NCBI GenBank assembly: GCA_026786155.1
Contig: JAJAYR010000112.1
Location: forward strand, 1-5,474
Direction of reading: 5' to 3'
DNA length: 5,474 nucleotides
From: Pyrinomonadaceae bacterium
Lineage (GTDB): Bacteria > Acidobacteriota > Blastocatellia > Pyrinomonadales > Pyrinomonadaceae
Shown piece by piece: positions 1 through 5,208 of this stretch; within the stretch, counting starts at the first letter, position 1, and every line of letters starts with the position of its first letter. The notes under the pieces are model-generated. The model did not search any database. It was not told the origin of the DNA and saw only the letters and a program-made list of their open reading frames with translations. The position numbers and the translations under genes are program-made.

Positions 1-2
1 AG

Positions 3-25
3 ATAGAAGCAATGATTGCCTCTAT
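3..25. repeat. Near-perfect 23-bp palindrome
   Basis: The arms at 3-12 (atagaagcaa) and 16-25 (ttgcctctat) are reverse complements at 9 of 10 positions around a 3-base centre (tga). Transcribed from either strand it would form a compact hairpin. It lies 3' of the SDR gene (which reads leftward), close to the window edge, so whether it is a terminator, an operator or a repeat copy cannot be decided here. No T-run follows directly on either strand. Confidence 0.5.
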
Positions 26-30
26 TGGTT

Positions 31-91
31 GCAAAAGTATGGTAAAGAGTGTTTGATTCACACTTAAATATATCTTTTTCCATACTTTTGC
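31..91. repeat. 12-bp perfect inverted repeat with nested hairpin
   Basis: The arm gcaaaagtatgg (31-42) is repeated exactly inverted as ccatacttttgc (80-91). Inside it is a second small inverted repeat, agtgt (48-52) and acact (60-64), with a 7-base loop. A further aaa/ttt pairing (44-46 with 76-78) extends the outer stem after one mismatch. On the plus strand a short T-run (97-101) follows after a few bases, so a terminator for a rightward gene left of the window is possible. A small mobile-element remnant is equally possible. No gene is visible in 1-161. Confidence 0.55.
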
Positions 92-161
92 TCATCTTTT
101 TGACAATGCAATTCTTAGACCGCTCAGTAATGAACTAATCTGCAATTTCCAAAAAGATTTT

Positions 162-881
162 TTACACCAACTGATGATTTTCCGGCATCAGCACAATTTC
201 CGCCATCACGCCTTCGCCTTCTTGCGTTGCGGCAAAGAAAACAGCATTTGCCGCCGCTCCGATGGACAGCATTTTGTCGCGCTGGACTTTCATCGTGATG
301 TCGTCCCAGAAGTTTGAATCAACGCCGCCGAAGTGCATCAATGAAAAGCGGATGCCGAAGCGTTTATATTCCTGCGCCAGACATTTTATCATTCCGGTCA
401 GCGCGTATTTCGCCGCGCAATACGCCGAAGCCTGCATCATCGGTGCTTTGCCCAAAATGCCCGGAATCGCCACGACGCGCCCGAACTTGTTTTCCGCCAT
501 TTTCGGCAGAACGATTTGCAGAACATTGAACGCGGTTTTGACGTTGGCGGTTAAAAGCGCGTCCAAATCGTCGCCCGTCAATTCGCCGAACGGCTTTAAA
601 ATTCCCGCGCCCGCCGCGTGGACGAGATAATCAATTTTGCCGAAGCGTTTGATTGATTCGTCAACCAACGCCTGCACATCGGCTTCGATTGCCGCGTCCG
701 CCGCCAACGCCAGAACTTCGCCGCCGATGTTGTTCAACGCGAATTCGGCTTCCATCAATTCCGTTTTGTTTCGTGCGCTGATGACGACGTTCGCGCCCGC
801 TTTGGCGAACAATTCCGCCGAAGCGCGTCCGATGCCGCGCGATGCGCCGACGATTAATGCTGTTTTTCCTTCAATATTCAT
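162..881 (-). CDS. SDR-family oxidoreductase (FabG-like), catalytic Ser replaced
   Basis: This encodes a 239-residue classical short-chain dehydrogenase/reductase, a cytoplasmic NAD(P)(H)-dependent Rossmann-fold enzyme. The N-terminal cofactor loop is G12-A-S-R-G-I-G18. Arg15 and Arg37 (ISARN) suggest NADP(H) preference, and D62 fits the adenine-contact Asp. The NNAG motif is changed to HAAG (88-91). N113 (TANVK) and the Y154-x3-K158 pair (SAYCAAK) of the catalytic tetrad are present. The Ser expected 13 residues before the Tyr is Gly141 (AIPGILGK instead of the usual NISSxxG). A distinctive FGGVDSNFWD stretch follows at 184-193. The length is normal for the family. The ATG start at 881 directly precedes the Rossmann motif; no strong Shine-Dalgarno is visible. 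The gene stands alone, divergent from the receptor-like gene. The substrate cannot be told, and with the Ser missing it may be weak, altered or non-enzymatic. Confidence 0.9.
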   Translation of the reverse strand: MNIEGKTALIVGASRGIGRASAELFAKAGANVVISARNKTELMEAEFALNNIGGEVLALAADAAIEADVQALVDESIKRFGKIDYLVHAAGAGILKPFGELTGDDLDALLTANVKTAFNVLQIVLPKMAENKFGRVVAIPGILGKAPMMQASAYCAAKYALTGMIKCLAQEYKRFGIRFSLMHFGGVDSNFWDDITMKVQRDKMLSIGAAANAVFFAATQEGEGVMAEIVLMPENHQLV

Positions 882-1070
882 TTTAGTTTTATCTTTAGGC
901 TTTCATCTTAGCACTTATCATTTCCAAAAAATAATGAGTTTCCGACAGAAATTCTTAAACGAGTTTTAAGTAAATGTAATTTTTCTTTTCGTTTTAAATC
1001 CATTATGCTGTGTATTACGAATAAATGTTTTGTAACACTAACCAAAAAAATTATTTCAGGATATATCAAA
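882..1070. promoter_or_regulatory. Divergent intergenic spacer
   Basis: This AT-rich 189-bp spacer separates the 5' ends of the leftward SDR gene and the rightward receptor-like gene, so it must contain the promoters of both unless either is read from further away. I looked for sigma-70-type boxes and found no pair with both hexamers and correct spacing that I would defend. A tatgct at 1004-1009 is a possible rightward -10, but its -35 position is poor. Confidence 0.35.
1058..1061 (+). promoter_or_regulatory. Shine-Dalgarno fixing the receptor-like gene start
   Basis: AGGA lies 9 bases before the ATG at 1071. This ATG begins a clean signal peptide (MLKTLLILGG...). The in-frame ATG at 1005 would add 22 residues (MLCITNKCF...) that look like translated spacer and would bury the signal peptide, so 1071 is the better start. 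Confidence 0.6.
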
Positions 1071-2510
1071 ATGTTGAAAACTTTATTGATTCTTGGCGGG
1101 CTTTTACTTTGCCTCGTCTCGACCGGCAATGAGGCGGCGGCGCAGTCGGCGTTGGGCAGCACTTCAAGCCTTGCGTCGGTGGATGCGGTGCAGGAGTTTT
1201 CGATTCAGACTTCGACTTACGCGCCGGAGTTCGGCAGACAGCCCGGCGCACAAATTTCCCTTGTTACCCGAAGCGGCACTAATCGTTACACGGGCAATAT
1301 TTTTCTTTATTTCCGCGACAAAATTTTTGAAGCGAATAATTTTTTCAACAATCGAAACGGTTTGAAGCGTCCGGCGATTCGGCAATACGATTACGGTTTC
1401 ACGTTCGGCGGAAAACTGCCGTTTCTAAATTTCGGCGAAGGCGGTGCGGTCGTCAATTCCGGCAAAGACCGCACGTTTTTCTTCGTCTCTTACGAAGGAA
1501 TCTGGGCGCGGCAGCCGTTCACGACTGTTCCCTTGCGCGTTCCGTCAATTGCGGCGCGAAACGGCGCGGCGGGAATCTTGCGCGATGTTTTGAACGCTTT
1601 TCCATTGCCGACGGGCGCGGCTTCCGCCGACGCGCCGAACGAAGCCCCGTATATCGCCGCGTTTTCCAATCCGTCGAAACTCGAAGCGACGGGCGGACGA
1701 ATTGACCATCAAATCAACGATAAATTTTCCGTCTTTGGACGCTATAATTATTCGCCGTCGTTCGTCACAAAATCGAGACGATTGACGAGCGGATTCCAAG
1801 CAATCGCGTCCTACACTTTCGCCAAATCTCTGGATAATGTTTCCGACGAATCGCAAAACAATTTTCAAGCACCGACCGCCAGGCTCGACCCGAATGTAGA
1901 CCGCGGATTTTCGAGCTTCGACGTGCGCCACGCTTTTAACGGCGCGGTCAGTTATGAAATCCCGTCATTTTTTGAAGGCGGAATCGGGCGGGCGATTTTC
2001 AGCGATTTCGGCATTGACGCGATTGTGCGGGCGAGAACCGCCACGCCGGTTAATGTTCTGACCGGACGCGACCCGCTCGGTTTAGGATTTACAACCGTCG
2101 TGCGTCCCGATTTGATTGCCGGACAGCCGCTTTACGTTGACGATGCAAACGCGCCGGGCGGCAGACGCTTCAATCGCGCCGCCTTCGACGCGAGCTTTGC
2201 GACCGGCGCGAACGCCCAAGCCCGACAAGGAACGCTGAGGAGAAACGCTCTGCGCGGCTTCGGCGTGTCGCAGGTTGATTTAGCGGTGCGGCGCAATTTC
2301 GGTTTGACCGAAACGATGGCGATTCAATTTCGCGTTGATGCCTTCAACATTTTCAACCGCGCCAACTTCTCCAACCCGTCGGGTATTTTGACGAGCGGCA
2401 ATTTCGGCGCGGCGACGCAGACTTTAAATCGCAGTCTCGGCGGACTCGGCTCGATTTATCAAATCGGCGGACCGCGCTCGTTCCAATTCGCGGCAAAATT
2501 TCTGTTCTAA
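1071..2510 (+). CDS. Short TonB-dependent receptor-like (Oar-like) outer-membrane protein, internally deleted
   Basis: The 479-residue product has a signal peptide (hydrophobic L5-V16, likely cleavage after A22-A-A24). It then enters late plug sequence almost at once: SVDAVQEFSIQTSTYAPEFG (37-56), QISLVTRSGTN (61-71), FFNNRNGLKRP (91-101). Barrel segments follow (RTFFFVSYEG 134-143; IDHQINDKFSVFGRYNY 211-227; ASYTFAKSLDN 246-256; FDVRHAFNGAVSYEIP 283-298; FRVDAFNIFNRANFSNP 420-436). It ends in Phe, as outer-membrane barrels do. Acidobacterial relatives are usually around 1000 residues or more. Missing are the N-terminal carboxypeptidase-regulatory-like domain, any TonB box, the early plug, and apparently a large block of barrel between about residues 230 and 236, where SPSFVTKSR runs straight into RLTSGFQAIASY. 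There are no frameshifts or stops. It may be a decayed but in-frame remnant, a minimal porin-like derivative, or an assembly collapse. Family membership is clear; function as a transporter is doubtful. Confidence 0.8.
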   Translation: MLKTLLILGGLLLCLVSTGNEAAAQSALGSTSSLASVDAVQEFSIQTSTYAPEFGRQPGAQISLVTRSGTNRYTGNIFLYFRDKIFEANNFFNNRNGLKRPAIRQYDYGFTFGGKLPFLNFGEGGAVVNSGKDRTFFFVSYEGIWARQPFTTVPLRVPSIAARNGAAGILRDVLNAFPLPTGAASADAPNEAPYIAAFSNPSKLEATGGRIDHQINDKFSVFGRYNYSPSFVTKSRRLTSGFQAIASYTFAKSLDNVSDESQNNFQAPTARLDPNVDRGFSSFDVRHAFNGAVSYEIPSFFEGGIGRAIFSDFGIDAIVRARTATPVNVLTGRDPLGLGFTTVVRPDLIAGQPLYVDDANAPGGRRFNRAAFDASFATGANAQARQGTLRRNALRGFGVSQVDLAVRRNFGLTETMAIQFRVDAFNIFNRANFSNPSGILTSGNFGAATQTLNRSLGGLGSIYQIGGPRSFQFAAKFLF

Positions 2511-2546
2511 AAACGAAGCCGCTTCATCTTTGTTTTTAGTTAGACG

Positions 2547-2593
2547 GAGCGCGTTAAATTCCTCCGTGAAAATAACGCGCTCTATTTATTTTT
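2547..2593 (+). terminator. Rho-independent terminator after the receptor-like gene
   Basis: The arms gagcgcgtta (2547-2556) and taacgcgctc (2573-2582) are perfect 10-bp inverted repeats with a 16-base loop, followed by tatttattttt. It starts 36 bases after the TAA stop at 2510. An overlapping alternative stem, acggag (2544-2549) with ctccgt (2562-2567), could compete with the main one. Confidence 0.65.
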
Positions 2594-2599
2594 GCTAAA

Positions 2600-2737
2600 A
2601 AGCTGTTTGAAAACTATTTTTTTGCCTACGAAACACACGAAAGGGACGAAAAAATATAACCAAATTAAAATAATTGTTCTTTGTTTCGTATTTTCCGTGT
2701 GTGCGCGTGGGCAAAATCTTGAGTTTTAAAACAGCTT
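2600..2737. mobile_element. MITE-like inverted-repeat element with 5-bp flanking duplication
   Basis: The ends are inverted repeats: aagctgtttgaaaact (2600-2615) matches the reverse complement of 2722-2737 at 15 of 16 positions. Weaker complementarity continues inward to about 2650 and 2684, with shared TTTTGCCyACG and ACACACG blocks, giving arms of about 50 bp. CTAAA at 2595-2599 and again at 2738-2742 abuts both ends, as a target-site duplication would. The inner arm shows 9-bp periodicity on an acgaaa core (acgaaacac, acgaaaggg, acgaaaaaa at 2629-2655). It contains no ORF. A transposase family cannot be assigned from one copy. Confidence 0.55.
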
Positions 2738-2753
2738 CTAAAGAAAATTTCAC

Positions 2754-2847
2754 CGCAAAGGACGCAAAGGACGCGAAGGTTTAGAGGTAGATTAAAACAA
2801 ATCCAAAAATTTTGTCTTTTGACTTATCTTCCTTTGCGTCCTTTGCG
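2754..2847. repeat. 18-bp perfect inverted repeat of 9-bp iterations
   Basis: The left arm cgcaaaggacgcaaagga (2754-2771) is two identical 9-mers followed by a degenerate third (cgcgaaggt, 2772-2780). The right arm (2830-2847) is the exact reverse complement of the two perfect units. The 58 bases between the arms are AT-rich and non-coding. It begins 17 bases after the neighbouring MITE-like element and ends 40 bases before the DUF4440 start codon, so it would lie in or near that operon's leader. The 9-bp design resembles that of the neighbouring element, suggesting a related repeat class (inference). Confidence 0.6.
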
Positions 2848-2887
2848 TTTAAAATCTTTTAACCGGCGACTTCGCTTAATTAAATTT

Positions 2888-3343
2888 ATGAATCGCCATT
2901 TTATAAATTTCCTGATTGGAACGGCAATGATATTCGTCGGCGTTTTCGCCGTCCAAGCGCAGATGGAAAACAACAAAACGATTTCCGAAGTAAAATCGCC
3001 GCGGCAGAAATTGTTGACGGCAATCAAAGAGCGCGACCGGAAAACGCTCGACACGATTTACGCCGACGATTTCACGCACACACACGCTTCCGGTCAGGTT
3101 GACGGAAAAACCGCGCGGCTCGACGCGCTCGTCTCCGGCGATAAAACGATTGAATCGGCGGAAGTCAATGAAACAAATTTTCGCGCTTACGGCAAAACAA
3201 CGGTCGTCGCCGTCGGGCAAAGCAGCATCGCGGACGAAAATCAATCGGCGGTAAAATATCGCTGGACGCTCGTTTATGTAAAGGCGAAAAAAGGCTGGCT
3301 CATCGCCGCCAGTCAAGCGACGCGACTCGCGGAAAAACAATGA
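2888..3343 (+). CDS. Exported DUF4440/NTF2-like (SnoaL-like) protein
   Basis: The 151-residue precursor starts at ATG 2888 with a signal peptide (hydrophobic 8-22; likely cleavage after V22-Q-A24). The mature part of about 127 residues resembles a DUF4440 cone-shaped NTF2-like fold. It has an amphipathic helix RQKLLTAIKERDRKTLDTIYADDF (39-62), then the FTHTHASGQVDGK turn (62-74), and a strand pair RWTLVYVK...GWLIAASQ (125-143) with the characteristic Trp137. Relatives include steroid-isomerase-like enzymes and non-catalytic small-ligand binders, and no specific reaction can be assigned. The location is periplasmic or extracytoplasmic. An upstream in-frame TTG at 2819 would add translated repeat before the signal peptide and was rejected. 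No clear Shine-Dalgarno precedes the chosen start. The stop overlaps the start of the next gene as ATGA, so the two are probably co-transcribed and translationally coupled. Confidence 0.8.
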   Translation: MNRHFINFLIGTAMIFVGVFAVQAQMENNKTISEVKSPRQKLLTAIKERDRKTLDTIYADDFTHTHASGQVDGKTARLDALVSGDKTIESAEVNETNFRAYGKTTVVAVGQSSIADENQSAVKYRWTLVYVKAKKGWLIAASQATRLAEKQ

Positions 3344-4875
3344 AAAGATTTTTAACCGCATTTTTTTTGGCGGTCGCTTTCGCCGCCTGTCAACCCGCCG
3401 ACGCGCCCGAAGGCAACGGAAAAACGCTGCGCGTCGTCACGTCTTACAAAATTCAAAATCTCGAACCGACCAAAGCCGCGCATTATTTTCTGGTGGAATT
3501 CGGCGCGGCGGAAACGCTTCTGCTGCTCGACGAAAATTCAAATCTCAAACCGCATCTGCTCGAATCATACAATCAAATTGACAGTTTGAATTGGCGTTTA
3601 ATTGTGCGCCCGAACATCAAATTTCAAAACGGGAATTTTTTGACGGCGCAGAAATTAGCCGACGCGATGAACCGGCAGTTTGCCGAATCGCCCGCAACCA
3701 AAGCCGTTTTGCCTGATGCTTCGGTGAAAGTAATCAACGAACGCGAAGTCGTTTTAACGACGAAAACGCCCGACCCGAATGTTCCCGCCGCGCTTGCCGA
3801 TGAAGCGGTTTTTCCCGTCTATGACGCGGACGCGGTGAAGGCGGCAAACGGCGACACGGCGAAATTGATTGCGGCGAAATCTTACACGGGCGCGTTTCAA
3901 ATCGTCGGTCTCGACGACCGCGAAATGATTTTGGAAAGATTCGATGATTACTGGCAGGGCAAGCCCGCGCTCGATGCGGTTTCGGTGAAATTCGTGCCGG
4001 ACGCGCAAGCCAGAATTTTGGCGGTTCAATCCGGCGAAGCCGACCTCGCGCTGTATCCGCCGACTGAAACAAAACGAATGCTCGCCAATCAGCAAAACGC
4101 ATTTTTCATTCAGAGCGAAAACGCCAACGGCGGACCGCGACTTTTTTTCAACGTCCGCCGTTCGCCGTCCGATGAAACGAATGTCCGCCGCGCCGCCGGA
4201 CTCGGAATCAATTATGAAGTGCTGGCGGAAAACGTGATGGACGGCGTTTATGAAACGGCGACCGGATTTTATCCGCCGAGTTTTGCGTGGGCGATTCAGA
4301 ATCAAAAAACCGATGTCGAAGCGGCGAAAAGATTGCTCGAAGAAGGCGGCTGACAATTACAAGCTGACGGATTGCGTCATAAAAATAATCAACCGCTCGC
4401 CGTCGTGCTGCTCGTTTACCCGCAGCAGCCGGACTGGACGACGCTGGCGACGGCGATGCAGGCGCAACTGCGTGAAATCGGTTTCGATGTTAAAATCAGG
4501 CAGACCGAAGACATCAATGCGGCGATGAAAAGCATGACGGATTGGAATTTGGCGATAAATTCGCCCGGCATCATCACGACCGGCGGCTCGCCCGACGCGG
4601 ATTTGAGCGAATATCTCGCAACCGGCGGCGCGAGCAATTTCGGCGGCGTGTCGGATGCGGAATTGGACGCGCTGATTGGAGAATTGAGCCGAACCTTCGA
4701 CCAAAGAAAACGAATCGAACTTTTAAAACGAATCCAGCAAATCGTCGTCACCGAAAAAACCTACGAAGTGCGTCCCGTGTTTTCGCGTTCGCGCAATGTC
4801 GTCGGCGGGAAATTTAGAAATTACAAACCGTCGGCGCGGCTGCGCTACGTGACGTTTGAAACGAAACCCGATTAG
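3340..4875 (+). pseudogene. ABC-transporter substrate-binding lipoprotein (SBP family 5), interrupted by in-frame TGA
   Basis: Read through one TGA (4351-4353), this is a 511-codon family-5 extracytoplasmic solute-binding protein of the Dpp/Opp/Nik type, normal length for the family. The N-terminus is a lipoprotein signal (KR, hydrophobic core, FAAC with Cys17). Family hallmarks in the first half are LNWRLIVRPNIKFQNGN (83-99), SYTGAFQIVG (181-190), ILERFDDYWQGKP (197-209), LAVQSGEADLALYPP (227-241), RLFFNVRRSP (267-276) and VEAAKRLLEEGG (326-337). The second half, 4354-4875, continues in the same frame without another lesion: QADGLRHKNNQPL, then a lobe with LREIGFDVKI and YLATGGASNF, ending at TAG 4873-4875. 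The TGA replaces the Trp expected in the AGW-DGIR-K-GQPL region, so one TGG-to-TGA change explains it. The product as written is a 337-residue truncation lacking the C-terminal third. No permease or ATPase is in view; the substrate (oligopeptide, dipeptide or nickel complex) is unresolved. Confidence 0.85.
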
Positions 4876-4990
4876 AAAATTTGGCATTAAAAGTATGCTT
4901 TTTCAATTGCCACTAGCTTTAGCCATTAGTATCTACACAAGTCTGGAAGCTAAATATTTATTGGTTTTCAATCGTTTGATAAAACTTCTC
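4876..4990. other. AT-rich spacer after the SBP gene
   Basis: This is the left part of the 333-bp gene-free interval 4876-5208. It contains a small gcat/atgc stem (4884-4887 with 4895-4898) followed directly by five T (4899-4903), a weak candidate terminator for the SBP gene. There is also a longer-range tggca/tgcca pairing (4882-4886 with 4908-4912). I see no coding potential and no other recognisable element here. Confidence 0.35.
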
Positions 4991-5188
4991 CGCCGCCACC
5001 GGCGAATAAAATTATAGCATTTGGTGAAGGGGTTTCGCCTAAACCATAGGTCTTGACTGATGGCGACCAACACCAACTAATTTCGGTTGTTCGTCGCCTT
5101 CAGCGACGGGATGCGTTTTACTGCTAACCCAGCGATTCTCGCTGGGCTATAATGTTTGTCGCCGTTGGCGACAAAACCGCGCATCGCG
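4991..5188. repeat. REP-like array of GGCGA/TCGCC hairpins
   Basis: Consecutive short palindromes are: cgccg/cggcg (4991-4995, 5000-5004), ggttt/aaacc (5031-5035, 5041-5045), ggcgac/gtcgcc (5062-5067, 5093-5098), cgtcgc/gcgacg (5092-5097, 5103-5108), cccagcga/tcgctggg (5128-5135, 5139-5146), tttgtcgcc/ggcgacaaa (5155-5163, 5167-5175) and cgcg/cgcg (5178-5181, 5185-5188). The third and fourth share gtcgc, so they are alternative folds. The array fills the spacer between two convergent genes, a typical place for REP-type extragenic palindromes, and could also stop transcription from both sides. No transposase is nearby. Confidence 0.6.
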
Positions 5189-5208
5189 TAAGGTGTGTTA
5201 ATAATTTC

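Larger units (their letters stand above)
2511..2887. other. Gene-free interval rich in inverted repeats
   Basis: This 377-bp interval between the receptor-like gene and the DUF4440 gene holds a terminator (2547-2593) and the two inverted-repeat elements (2600-2737 and 2754-2847). The promoter of the downstream two-gene unit should lie here, but I cannot point to convincing boxes. The rightward frame from TTG at 2819 is open into the DUF4440 gene, but its first 23 codons are mostly translated repeat and are not counted as coding. Confidence 0.6.

Noticed and set aside
1005..1070. Longer N-terminus of the receptor-like protein from ATG 1005
   Set aside because: It would place 22 polar, unrelated residues before a good signal peptide, whereas ATG 1071 has AGGA at proper spacing.
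2629..2780. CRISPR-like or tandem-repeat array from the 9-bp iterations
   Set aside because: Units are 9 bp, directly adjacent without spacers, and arranged as inverted arms; none of the CRISPR repeat-spacer geometry is present.
4351..4353. Alternative genetic code with TGA as Trp
   Set aside because: TGA ends the preceding DUF4440 gene in a normal ATGA overlap, and Trp is encoded as TGG in the same SBP gene and its neighbours.
3754..4356. A 200-codon open frame on the minus strand antisense to the SBP gene
   Set aside because: It is rich in Arg and Phe, lacks any family resemblance and is fully covered by a convincing plus-strand gene; it arises from the codon composition of that gene. The same applies to antisense frames at 2876-3361, 1545-1931 and 262-630.
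4351..4380. UGA as selenocysteine with a downstream SECIS-like hairpin (tgacg 4365-4369, cgtca 4375-4379)
   Set aside because: The stem is only 5 bp, the loop lacks the known bacterial SECIS features, and the aligned family residue is Trp, not Cys or Sec.
4372..4875. Separate downstream gene starting at TTG 4372
   Set aside because: It is in the same frame as the upstream half and continues its family homology without a signal peptide or a suitably spaced ribosome-binding site, so it is the second half of the interrupted gene.
4889..4897. aaaagtatg shared with the left-edge inverted repeat (33-41), suggesting paired element ends
   Set aside because: Only 9 bases match and similarity stops immediately on both sides; in AT-rich spacers this is plausible by chance.
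5148..5153. Perfect TATAAT as a promoter -10
   Set aside because: It sits between two hairpins of the repeat array, the -35 position reads taaccc, and no gene starts rightward after it.
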